DNA of 64,000 nt from Biomphalaria glabrata. Taxonomy: Eukaryota; Mollusca; Gastropoda; Planorbidae. A program made the translations under genes and the position numbers. The DNA is taken from assembly GCF_947242115.1 (NCBI RefSeq), contig NC_074711.1, positions 3,529,001 to 3,593,000 of the forward strand. Reading direction: 5' to 3'. Shown piece after piece: positions 45,045 through 56,763 of this stretch. Under the pieces are notes generated by a model. That model was not told the DNA's origin and did no database searches. It saw only the letters and a list, made by a program, of their open reading frames with translations. Position 1 is the first letter of the stretch. Each line of letters opens with the position of its first letter.

Positions 45045-48000
45045 ATGGCGACTTTCAATCGACTTTTCTGCACGCTCGGGCGTAAAGTCGGTTCCTATGA
45101 GGTAGTCTTAATAAACAATAGTATTTTGTTTTCGGGAAATTCGCTATATAAAATTAATACCCCATATTTTTTTATATTTTTAAATCATTTAAGATCTATC
45201 TAGATTAATTTTTCTGCTGTCTTATAAAGTTATAACCCCTATTTTAGTATTTAGTTAATTTTATTAATTTAGTATTACTATTTAGAATTTAGTATTTAGT
45301 TATTTAAAAATATTTAGCCTTCATTCACTCAGTTTCACTGTGTTCAGACTTCAGTTACAGTTTCTAACGGCTAACCTTAGCCTTTAACTTAAATCCTTAA
45401 AACATTTTTCGACCAGTGCCAGACGTGTGCTGAACTTGAGCTTAAAAATCAGATATATAGATCTAGAATCTACATTAATTTTTCTACTGTCTTCTAGGTC
45501 TAAGTCTAAGTCCTTCATTAAACTTAGTTAAAATTAACTTTATAAGTTGATGCAATCATTCATTGCAATGTCTGCTAGTACGTTCAGTTTCAGTGACTTT
45601 CACTTTGATGACTTTGACTGTCACTAGAACCCCTACTTACTTTGGCTTATTTGACCCAAATTTTATGTCATTTAGATCTCTACTAGTAACAACTAGTCTA
45701 TAATTGACATAGATCTAGAGAGCTAACAGTAAATTATCATCTGATTTTAATTTTAAAGTAAAAAAAAATATTTAAAAGCTGCTGTACATTAATTTAAAAT
45801 CCAAATCAATGAGTCCTTTGTCGACCTTACATTACAAGGGCCATCACTTAGTTTAGAAAATTAGATCACGAATTAACTCTAGAGACTGATTATAATCCTA
45901 AAGTAGGCTAAAGCACTTGTATAATGTCACATAATACTAATATAATGTTATGTAAAATATGTATGGCAATTATCTGGCAATAGTATATTTATCATTATGC
46001 ATAATATTACTCATTCATACATTAATAACTAATGCATATATTATGCCATCTTCTTTTAAGTTTTCCTCCATTGGTAAAACAACACTCCTGCGTACTTATA
46101 AAACAGAAAGCAACATATCAAAGCCATCATACCCTGCTAACTCAAATGGAAAGCCAGTATTTCACCATGATCACATGTGTTTTAATGTTGCTCAAGTAAG
46201 TATACTGAGTATACATCAGAAACAATTCTTTTTTGCATTCATTTTTATATAACAAGATTGGGTTAATACATAGTTACATGAGATTGATGGCTGGGAAAAA
46301 AAATTAAATACTCTGTCCTCTGTTTTAAACAGTTAATGTTTTTACCAGTTTCCTATTTACTAATGGCTTGTAGTTCCATTTGTATATTATATTTCTATTT
46401 AACTCATTAGCTACTAAGCCCATACCTAAGCAGCATCTCTCTAAATACTAAGCAAAGGGAGGTAACTCCAAAAGAGAAATAGACTGACTTTACAAAATAT
46501 ATTTTAAAAAACATAAAACAACATCTATCAATAACAAAAAATACTTCTAAATAAAGAGAAATGGATGACCTTTAAAATGATGTGTATAATTTGAATAGGT
46601 TTTACAAGATTAAAACAATAAAAACAACAGGTAAAGACGAAAATTTGTTCCAGTGCCTGATTTTTTGAAAACTGGTGGACCCCCACACCCCAATCAGATC
46701 TATAATTTTTGGTAACCTTTAACATTTACCCAAAGACCAGTAATGTTTATAAGTAGCAATTTAGTAGGCCTATACAATAAACATTATGCTTATATATAAA
46801 ATCTGTATATGTCTTGAATATTTACTGACTTTCACTGGGTGCGCGTGAGGCCCTTAGTTGCCTGAACATCATGTTGATGTGGTTCTGCATGTGTCTCAGA
46901 TTTCATTACTTCTAGCATAACAAAGTAAAAGTATCAAACCATTGTCCAAACCAACGTTGTGAACACCCCCAACTAGATCTATTTCATCAAAAGTTTTCAT
47001 GTGGTAAATAAAAACTGTTCAAAATATCAGTCAAAGATGTTGAAGATTCATTGACGCTAGATCCAGAATGTTCTAGATCTAGATGATAGATCTAATGCTT
47101 ACTTCACTCTCTCTCTGAATCGGATGATCTAAGTCTAAATGTAGCGCTAAATTCTAATGATCAATGCCTTGGTCAATATCAAGTTCATTATTAGCTCTAT
47201 TTAGTGTATTATTTGCGATAATGGGTCTAAAAATTGAGAGGTCACTGCGCAGCTAAGGAAAATCGAAAAAAAAATAAATCACAGAACTTTGAAGGCCCAT
47301 AGAAACTGAAGCGAAAGACATAAAAACACCCTTTTTTTAACGAAATGATCTATATTTCTACTTTTTAAAAAACCCGGCAAGCTCAAAATAACACCACGCG
47401 TCGCGCAGGAAATCGAGAGCTACGCAAATCATGCTGTGTGTGTGCTGTGGCGGGCGCATTTAGTAGTGAGGGGGGAAGGGCGCGTTAGGTCGCATTAGTA
47501 GCTAATGAGTTAATATAAGAGTTACTAACAAAGAGCTTAGTATATATATAATATGTGTAACGCTGTTTATTTAAGTATCTTTCTTTTGATAGGTTCGTCA
47601 CATGTCAAATAAAAACTTCTTTCAAACAGTCATTGATAATATTAAACAAGAGATGAAGAAAAACAAAGATATCAAGGTAATGTAGGCTTAAAAAATATTT
47701 CAATGCGTAATGATTCCGAAATTGTTATCTTTAACATATTTAATGAAATATATCAAGCTCTCCTCAAGCTAAGATATTATCTCTTGCAGGAAAATATAGC
47801 AAAGTTTAAAGAAGAAACGCAGAAGTTGGAGGAATCTGAAGCACTTAAGCAAGCTAGAAAAAAATTTGTAAGGAGTGTAACATTACAATAAGTTAGGTTG
47901 ATGTATATCTCAATGAATTGAAACAGTATTTTGATCATTTTAATTTCACTCATTACATTTTCATATTTATTAGTATTAATTTTGCCGACCTAAGAATGCT

Positions 48001-51000
48001 AAGCAATTTTTTTTTAGGAAAGTATAGAGGAAGAAACTCTCAAAAGCTCAACAGCTATTAGAAAGACTCTAGGAGACATAAAAGAGAAAGTATCTGAGGT
48101 AATCAAGAGATATCTTTTAACTAAAAAAAAAAATTGGATAATGTTCAATTTAAATTTTTTAATTTAAGATTTACATGATTTTCTGTATGCTGTGTGTCAT
48201 TTATAGTTTTTTAAAGTAAAATTTTCATTTGTTATTTTGAGTCTTACGAGACCAACTGTACATTTATATTTTCCTTTGTATTGGGTTGAAATGCTTTAGA
48301 CTGTTGAGGAAGCCCAGAAAAAGGAGTTTGTTAAAAAAGGAATAGATACCGCTAGAAAAGGTCTGGACACAGCGTCAAAAGCTGCTGAAAGTATTCAGAA
48401 ATCTGGTATTGCTTTGGGTCAGACAGAAGCTTTCAAGCAGATCTCTCAGGTAAATAATTAGGGTTACATATTAAACAAAGAATTTTGGTGATTGTAACTT
48501 AATATTTTATTTTGGCCATTTACTGAACAGCTTTTAACTTAATTGTGTTGTTTGTAAGTAATCTTAATGATTTCCAATGTGTCTGTCCCCAGGGTGTGAA
48601 GACAGCCAAACAAGAGTTTGATGAGATCACGCTAAGCAGAGCCAAACATTATAGAACACCAGGTAACATGTCTGAATAATTAGTGCATTGACTTGCGTAA
48701 TGTTTTTAAATTAATAAACTGTTGTTTTCAACTCTGTCTTAACAAGACTTTAAATGTACATAAGGTGATTAAAATCAACAGTCGTGAATTATTTTGATCT
48801 GGGATTTTTCGAAACATTATCTCACTAACAGGAAATGGCTTTATTTCATATATTTTGCCCATTCTAATTAAAATCTGAGAAAATGGTATTGCATGATTTC
48901 TAAACTTTGAAAACTAAAGATCATTACTTTTCTAAGACAGAAAAGATCGATTTTCCTAGATTTGGGGCTACTTCACCTTACAGCTTGAAAAGAGCTATGC
49001 ACATAACTGTATATATTGTTATAACTCTGCCATGCGCACTGCCATGTAAGCTAGAAGGTGCGCACTGTGATAAACTAGACTGAGAAGGATGTCAACATTA
49101 GGAAGAGAAGAGAGAACGATTTCCGCCCAAGTTGAGAGCCGAAGTGAAAAGACTGTGTCTAAGAAAGATGTTGTTTTGTGTACCTGTGATGTCATGTAAA
49201 TAAACATATATGTGCCTCGTTGAGTTGCCTCCCTTCAGTTATTACAATATATATTATTTATAGGTCTGGGAATTGATCAATAGCTGATAAGTATTTGTTT
49301 CCGTTTTCCAGTCTAGATATAATAATATATATATAGGTCTGTGTCTTTAGGTTAATATGTGTTGCCTTTTCCTTGATTCATTGATGTTTTTTTCTGCACT
49401 TCTTCTATTGCTTTTTATTTGTTAAAATATGCACATGTTCTAAATATGATAAAATTAAAGTCTTTTTAGAAAAAATAAAATATTTAAAAGAAGTTTGTTA
49501 TAGATTGTTTTATGTTTTGTTATTTTATAATAATCAGAAAGAGTAAACAATGAAAGTAAAAAAAAACAAAACAAGAATACATTGTATTTGTTTGATAGAT
49601 CCTGTTCAAATGTTATTTCTATACTTTTTCAGAAGTTCTAATGAAGAGATCAGAATTGTCTATGAAACCCCGTGATGATAAAGATGTAGCTGCAGATGAG
49701 TATGTCATAGTTTAAATTTTAAGATGTTTTTGTAAATTTTTTTTTACAATGCCTTCATTCAGTTTGCAAATTTGTGGGAGGGTGGGTGGGCGGTCATGGT
49801 TCTTTAAAAGGATATTCATAGATGTGATACTTGATGATGTATATCTTTGGGGAAAGAATTATTAGCTACTTGGCCACACTGGGAAATTTCTAGTTTGACC
49901 ATTATAATTTTTTGAAATATTATCTTCTAAAACTAATTTTGGTCATGAAAATATTTTCTTTCTTGAATATTTCTACACATTGGCCCCCATTCGTTAAAGA
50001 ACAGTGTTTGTAACGCATTTAAAATGAAAAGTCTCCTGAAATCCTAAAATTTGATTAGATTCTGCAAACATTTTTACACAATATTTAAAAAAATATAATT
50101 TTGCTTATTTCTTGCTAAAAAATGTGGAAAAAACTAAGCAATTGGTCTATGAATTATGATCTTTCTTAGCACTACCACTATGATTGGATGATTGGCTGGT
50201 ATTCTTAATGAGCTGACCAGATTTGTGTACCTGATCCAGCATTTCACTTGTTTCCTCTCATTGTTTCAACCGAAGGTGTGCTAGATCTAGTTTATAATCT
50301 ATGCATTTTGATATATTTATTTATATTTTGAAATATAAATATCCAACAATTTTTTTTTTTTTAAATGTCTTTTAGGTATTCAACTGGTATGGTGCTTCAC
50401 AAAGATTCAAAGTTTTTTCAGAGTTGGCAGAATTTCAAAGATAACAATCCTTATGTTAACAGTAAGTTGGTTAGTTTGTCAAACTTATATTGTTGAAGCT
50501 TGAAAGCCTTGTCTTTTCAGTTGATGTTTCAAAAACCTGTTAATAATGGAGTTTATTCTCATGGTCTTAGATTTAGAGAAGAAGTAATGACGCTATAAGT
50601 AACACATTCTGCGAAACAAATACAAAGTAATAACCCCCATATGTGCTCCTTCATTTCCCAATTTATTATTATTGTCATTATCAAGGAACTCAATACAGGC
50701 TCGGACTTGTTGTTTCTGTCATTCTGTTACTTTTTAACTCTGCAGAATTATTTGATCTTAAAGCTAAATATGATGAAAGTGATCATGTTATGGTTAGAGC
50801 CACACGATTCTTTGCAGACAAAGTAGGACAAGTATTTGGTGAGAGCCTAATTTCTTTTTTTTCTTTGTAATTGTAAGCAAATCCTATTCATTTTGTGTTT
50901 TTGATGTTGGGAAAAAAAAATTAACTTCTGTGTTTTTAATGTAATCAAACCTAGTCAATAGTCTAACATTATTAAAAAAAAAATTACCTAAAATGTTTTT

Positions 51001-52851
51001 AATGTATTCAGTAAGATGTTTTACAACTTTGTTTTTCTTAATAGGTGGAGTCTTTACCAAAACAGAAATGTCAGAGGTTTTAACAGAAATTTGCAAAATA
51101 GATCCCAATTTTAATAAAGAGCAATTTTTAAGGCTGTGTGAAAAAGAAATTATACCAAACATTTTGGAGGTAAATAAAATAATATTATCATTTATGGTCA
51201 TATGACATAAATATGATTAGTGACAAAATGTAAATATCTTCAAATACTTTTTATTATGCTTTATAGGCAATGGTTAGAGGTGACTTGGAGATATTAAAGG
51301 ATTGGTGCTTTGAAGCAGTAAGTATATATCTGACAAAACTAGTCAATAGTCAAGCAATGTATATATGGTTAATTGATTTTCATTTTTATTGACATTTCAG
51401 CCTTATAATACATTAGCGCATCCAATTGAACAAGCCAAGAAAGCTGGATACGTGTTTGACTCCAAAGTTTTGGATGTTAGTCAAGCCGATGTAAGTTGTT
51501 GATGAAGAGTCATTTTATTATCTTGTTACTTGGGGATACATTCCAAACAAATATTGTTACTTTATTTATTTTTTATTTATATTTTTATGAAAAGTACATT
51601 TACCTAATGTAAAACATGTTTAAATTAGGGGTGAACAGGATAGTCACTCCGGCTTCTGCCGAATATCCGGCATTTTTTCACTATCTGGCGATATTTGGCT
51701 CCGGCCGGATATCACTACCGGATAGTAAAAAGTACACCTATTTAATATGTATAAAGTGGACCTCGTTCCATTAATGTCTGTTGAAGAATGTATTAATGTT
51801 TATATTAAAACTAAATAATGTGCTTAAAAATAGAGCCACTATGAATATGCACCAAACATTGTTTATTATAAAGACAAGGCGTGTTAATATAACTAGAAAT
51901 GAAACTTTACATCATAAATGCGCAGAGCAGCAATGGCTGGCACATTTTTTCAATTTGTTTGACCTTTGAGTAGGTTAGTTAACATGTTAAAATGCTACAT
52001 TCCTTGACTACGTCATGCTGACCAACAATATAGGTATGTTATTTAACAGTTTCGTAAAATGTTCAGCAACACAAGCTATTTACAAGACACTTAGGTATCC
52101 GGCTCCGGCCGAATATCAAATTGTACTATCCGGTCATATCCGGCTCCGGCCGGATATCAAAAAGTACTATCCGGTGCACCCCTAGTTTAAATGTGATTGT
52201 TGTATGCAGGTTATAGCTGGTAAAATCATGGAACAAGGTCCAGTGCTGGTAATCAATTTTAATGCACAACAAATCATGGTGGTGAGAGATAGTAAAGGCA
52301 AAGTCATTGAAGGAGATCCAGTGAGTCATTTTCTTTTATTATAAATTCTATTTTATCACTTTTTAATCTAAGAAATTGGTAGAGTAAAAAAATATATATT
52401 TAAGGATAAATATAATTATCCTCTCATATGATTTCAAAGATAAATTTCAACCGCTGGCTTATTAGTCTGTTGACAAAAAATACCAGTACTTACTTTTCTG
52501 GCCATCTATTTTATAGCAATCACAAAGACCAATAGCTGCTAAAAAATTGCAATTTTTTGAATTGAAGTTTTAGCTATAAGCTAGTTAATAGAAGTTTTTA
52601 TTTTATTTATAGTTTCATCTCCACAACTGTTATAGACATTATTTTATGATAGCTAATAATATTTTGTTGTCATAACAAGTGCAACAATAACAATGGTAAG
52701 ATATTTAAAAAATAAATGTTTTTATTTTCAGGATAAAATTTTAAGGATACTGTATGTTTGGGCATTGTGTAGAGACCAAGAAGAATTGAACCCCAGAGCA
52801 GCCTGGAAACTATTGGACATATCTGCTAGTTCCTCAGAACAATGGTTGTAG
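45045..52851 (+). CDS. TIMM44: Mitochondrial inner-membrane translocase subunit Tim44
   Basis: Fifteen exons in frame: 45045-45101, 46061-46195, 47593-47676, 47790-47867, 48018-48098, 48300-48449, 48593-48662, 49633-49699, 50376-50461, 50746-50838, 51045-51169, 51267-51317, 51401-51490, 52210-52320, 52732-52851, giving 465 residues (human about 452). The first exon is the least certain: MATFNRLFCTLGRKVGSYE is a good matrix presequence, but its donor (GAG/GTAGTC) is weak. The middle part is charged and helical (about residues 65-230). The C-terminal Tim44 domain is unmistakable: KYDESDHVMVRATRFFADKV, GGVFTKTEMSEVLTEICKID, EQGPVLVINFNAQQIMVV and YVWALCRDQEELNPRAAWKL. Role: peripheral inner-membrane protein that tethers mtHsp70 to the TIM23 channel. 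AATAAA at 53236 is a likely poly(A) signal. Confidence 0.95.
46399..47513. mobile_element. 1.1-kb TTAA-ended inverted-repeat element in TIMM44 intron 2
   Basis: The left end TTAACTCATTAGCTACTAA is matched by its exact inverse at 47495-47513. TTAA at the outer edge suggests a piggyBac-type target site. No transposase frame was found inside; the right third has a GC-rich stretch (about 47390-47490). Confidence 0.75.
49017..49246 (+). mobile_element. Solo LTR fossil, 230 bp
   Basis: Starts TGTTATAACTC and ends GTTATTACA, flanked by ATAT on both sides (49013-49016, 49247-49250; low complexity, so weak support). AATAAA near the 3' end fits a + orientation. Gypsy-type is likely. In TIMM44 intron 7. 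Confidence 0.6.
51626..52184. mobile_element. hAT MITE in TIMM44 intron 13
   Basis: Ends TAGGGGTGAACAGGATAGT and, inverted, TAGGGGTGCACCGGATAGT. The 8-bp duplication GTTTAAAT is exact at 51618-51625 and 52185-52192. Inside, ATCCGGCTCCGGCCGGATAT palindromes repeat near both ends. No transposase; non-autonomous. Confidence 0.92.
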
Positions 52852-52863
52852 TTGGTTCATGTG

Positions 52864-52931
52864 TTAGGTGTAAATACTTAAGTTTATCAACATTTGCTTA
52901 GGTGTAAATACTTAAGTTTATCAACATTTGC
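52864..52931 (+). repeat. 34-bp tandem duplication in TIMM44 3' UTR
   Basis: TTAGGTGTAAATACTTAAGT and onward occurs twice in direct succession, the second copy starting at 52898. Confidence 0.9.
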
Positions 52932-53235
52932 ATACATTCAATTTTGTGTAGTATTTCACTTGCAAGACCTACAGACTTGTTGGATACCATTAATGTGACT
53001 GATATGTTGAAATAAGATTAAATATTAGTAGTCTTTGCTAGTAGAACATATTGTGTGAGAGAAATTCAACTTAAAAGTGTGTGTGTATAAGCGCAGTCAA
53101 ATGCAATGATTTGTTGAATATAAATCTTCCACAATGTTTTGTACATTAACAGATGGAAATTGTGTTTGTAATATAATAAGTTTATACGCTTTTAAATTAT
53201 CACAATGTGGTGAACCTCTTTAAAAAAACAAAGAA

Positions 53236-53241
53236 AATAAA
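53236..53241 (+). promoter_or_regulatory. Candidate poly(A) signal of TIMM44
   Basis: AATAAA 385 bases after the stop codon. The opposite-strand TTTATT at 53300-53305 could serve the convergent TEX12-like gene, so the two 3' UTRs nearly touch or overlap. Confidence 0.5.
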
Positions 53242-53438
53242 TTCAGTATAAATTAAACAATAGTTTTATGTCATATTTTAATTTATTTTGTTTTATCACT
53301 TTATTTATGAACAATGACAAATGCAATCAAAGTGTACTACATAAACAAATATTGGTAGTGGTAACAAAGAAATAATCTAGAATGCGATTTACATAGCATA
53401 CTAATGAACTTCACTAAACCTATTACAGTTATGTTATG

Positions 53439-55093
53439 CTAAGGTTTAGACTTCAAGGCATCTGTAATCATTTCGAGTCTTTTGCAGATCATTTCTTTTT
53501 GAGCTGTTCTGTTTTGCAGAAGTACTTCAGTGTGGTGCGCAAGTTCTTTAAGATATTTTAGACAATCCTCTTCATAATTCTCCATATCATTGAAAGACTG
53601 AACACATTGTGAAATAACCTCTTGCCAACCTTGACTAATTTCCTGCAATACTTCATTTAAATCCATCTGTTTTTGGGTGTCTTTGTTCAGCAACAGAGGC
53701 TGAGATTCATGGACATGGTTTACAATGGAGTTGCCACTAGTGTTGATTTTAGGCTGAAGAGCATGCACCCCTTTCTTGGCACATTGATCCATTTTTACAT
53801 TGTCAGAAACCCTATTTTCTCCAAATTTCGTTCTTTTGCTTGGCATCACCTCTTGAATGTTAGAATCAGTTTGAAAGTTGGTATCATTCAGGTCAAAGTA
53901 ACTGCTGACTGATTTAGTCTGCAAAAAAAAAATGAGATTCTTAAATTTCTGTCAAATTTTAATTCAAGAATTACCGGTATTTTTAAAGTGTTTTAGTGCT
54001 TTAAATACTGATAATTTGGGTTTTTATTGAATACTGTATTAAAGAAAAAAAAAGGTGGATGGTATCTTCATTCAAGAACAGTACTTCAGTGATTGCCCAC
54101 CCAATATTGTGAACTTATTTAAGGTGTGAAATGGTTAATTTATTAATATCTAGAGACAAACATACTGATTTGGTTGATTTCTAATTTTTTAAGCTTTTAG
54201 CTACTTTTCTGATGAGCTGTTGGGGCTATAATTATGTCAATTATTAGTCTGGATCTTTTATTTTTCTGATCTTAAAAAAATGTAATTTGCAAAGAAAATA
54301 ATGCTACAACTCAAATATTGCAGAATGAGGAAGATAAGACTAGATATCTAGATCTATTTAGGTCTAGAATCTAGACCGATATTCTAGGTCTATGACTATA
54401 TCTAGTTAAATCCAGATCTAGAAAAAAAAAAAAAAAAAAAAAGACCATTTTTCGGATTAGCACTACTAAGCATTGGTTAAACTAGATCTAGAATATCTCT
54501 AGATTCCAGATCTAAATCTATAGACAGTATAGATCTACATTCAATACATTACAATTCATTACATGATCATGATGATCTATACATAGAAGTAGATGATATC
54601 TTATCTAGATTCTAGCTCTACAGCTGTAGTAATCTTATCTTATATAATACAGACTATACTTCAAAAAAGAAGATGATTACGTCTTACGCGTCATGCATTT
54701 AAAAATTTAGTCATGCATATTTAATTAACCAATGACTTAAATTCTGCCAAGTCACTGGTTTTCCTGGCTAGCTCAGGCAACCCATTCCATGCTCTAATAT
54801 AGCACTAGGCTGACTAGAGATCTATAAGACAGTATTAAGTATAGATCAATATTAGTATAAATTAATTATTAGATCTAGATCTATAGTAATTAGTATCCCC
54901 CTATAGATTCTATAATTTAAGTATAATTTAACTACTAAGTTAACTAAGTAAGTAGACCTATGCCAGAGGCTATGGTATGGCTATGTTAATTGATACTATG
55001 TAAGTATGTTCATATTCTATTCTATAAAATAAATATTTTTTAAAAAATTGAATTTATGCTTAGCGATGAGATTCCTACCAGGTCCAGGTCCAT
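53439..55093 (-). CDS. Small coiled-coil protein, candidate TEX12 homologue
   Basis: Two exons on the - strand: 55093-55079 (MDLDL) and 53918-53439, giving 164 residues; the 15-base first exon is inferred from an in-frame ATG and donor and is uncertain. The last 75 residues are predicted helical with no Pro except at the very end: MDLNEVLQEISQGWQEVISQ, then LKYLKELAHHTEVLLQ, then KEMICKRLEMITDALKS. From memory, the C-terminal helix of vertebrate TEX12 has the same layout and length (DLNDVSKEI..., LIQKREFLRQRF, VIANTL). TEX12 pairs with SYCE2 in the central element of the synaptonemal complex in meiosis. The first 85 residues are Ser/Asn-rich and probably disordered. Identity is an inference; the coding status is better supported. 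Confidence 0.6.
54645..54830 (-). mobile_element. LINE 3' tail, CATGACGCGTAGGA family
   Basis: On the - strand: CTCTAATAGCACT-like start, AATGGGTTGCCTGAGCTAGC, CAGGAAAACCAGTGACTTGG, GCATGACGCGTAAGACGTAA and TCTTCTTTTTTGAAGTATAG. It lies in the TEX12-like intron, in the same orientation as that gene. Confidence 0.8.
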
Positions 55094-56763
55094 TGTCCAA
55101 TGAAGATAGCAGGTCTGGTTAAAAATTCACTTTCGTCGTCTGCGTTTTAAATTTAGATTTATCTAGAATAATTCTTTTAAAAGTAGATCTATGTCTGGAT
55201 CATTGGGATATTTTAATTTTTCAACACACGAGATAGGTAAAGGGAGCTAACAATGACAAATATATATTTTTTTCTTTTACAAAGTAGTGGCATTAAAAGC
55301 GGAAGTCGATGTTGTCAATAGTTACGCATTATTCAAGCTAGACTAGTCACTGACTAGTGATTGCATTTGTCCAAAAATTAAATCTAAGGGGGGTTGGGAA
55401 TCGAGGGAGTGGGTGTAAAAAAAAAAAAGACTAAAAGAATTATTGATTTACACCGGAAATGTGAAATTATCCATTTCATAATTTCGCAATACATTTCGTT
55501 TAGATTTTAAAAGTCATAGGCTTCATTTACTAGATCTAGAATCTAGATTAGATTGTAACTAGAGTAGATAAAAAAAGTACAGTAGATATCTATTATCTAG
55601 ATTTTACTAGATCTAGATCTAGATGACTAGACTAGTAGATCAATTCTAGAATCTAGATCTAGTATTCCAGTTCTAACCATTCAATTTCATTGATTCAAAT
55701 ACTAACTGGCTACTCTATTTTTTAGTATTTTTAGTATTAGTAATCATTTTAGATCTATTCTAGATCTAGATTGATTAAATTTAAAGATTTATATCATTAT
55801 CTAGTCTAGATCCAGATAATCATAATAGTAGATTATTCAAATGCTAACTGGCTACTCTATTTTAGTATTTAGATTTTAGATCTATTCTAGATCTAGATTA
55901 AATTTAAAGATTTATATCATTATCTGATTATCTAGTCTAGATCCAGATAATCATAATAGTAGATTATAATTATAGAATATAGATTCTAGATCTAGATCCT
56001 AGATGATACTGATAGATCAAGTAGATCATTTAATTTACATTTACTTCAGAATATATCATAATTAAATATCTATTTAGTCTAGATCTATATATATTATTAA
56101 TATATATAATTATTATTTAGATTATTTTATCATTTAGATCTAGATCTACTAGGCATGATATTTTAATTTAATTCATAAAGCTCTGAAACAGACTGTTAAA
56201 TGAAATGTTTAAGACATCCCAAGACATAATCTAGGTCTACTAGATCTAATCTAGGCCCAGACAGACACTCACACACACAGCTAGATTCTAGATCTAAAAT
56301 CTAGATGATTCTGATGTCAGTGATGATCTAGATCTAGATTTCTAGATCTAAAATCTAGATCTAGGCTACGCTACGTCATTTAGAATTGAATAGAATTCTA
56401 GATCTATTAATTAATAGACTATATTATAGATCTAGAATCTATATAATAGACTATTGTTGATGTTGGTATACACTATATAGATTAGATCTACAGTCTACAG
56501 GTACTTGAATCTAGTTCATATTATTACATCATATATAATCTAAAATCTAGAAAGATTTAGATCTATATGCCATATATTAGAACTATATTATAATAATAAA
56601 ATACATTCATGAACAATGTAGATGTGTATTGAGTGTATAGACTGTACATCAAAACATCTATTTGTCCTGTGCAGATAATTTAAATAAAGCTTTTTATAAA
56701 AATCTAGTTCTGTCTTGCAAGATAATATAAGAGTCTGAACAATAAGACAAAGAGTTATCAAAA
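55094..56763. promoter_or_regulatory. Shared 5' region of the TEX12-like and KIF28-like genes, AGATCT-rich
   Basis: This divergent gap is saturated with CTAGATCTAGA-type palindromic words, densest at 55500-56600. It also holds a tandem duplication of about 135-143 bases (55692-55834 and 55835-55975). It must contain both 5' UTRs; no core promoter can be singled out. Confidence 0.5.
55692..55975 (+). repeat. Two tandem copies of a ~140-bp unit
   Basis: Both copies run ATTCAAAT(A/G)CTAACTGGCT, CTACTCTATTTT, AGATCTATTCTAGATCTAGA, TTTAAAGATTTATATCATTA, then CCAGATAATCATAATAGTAG. The copies differ by small insertions. Confidence 0.9.
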
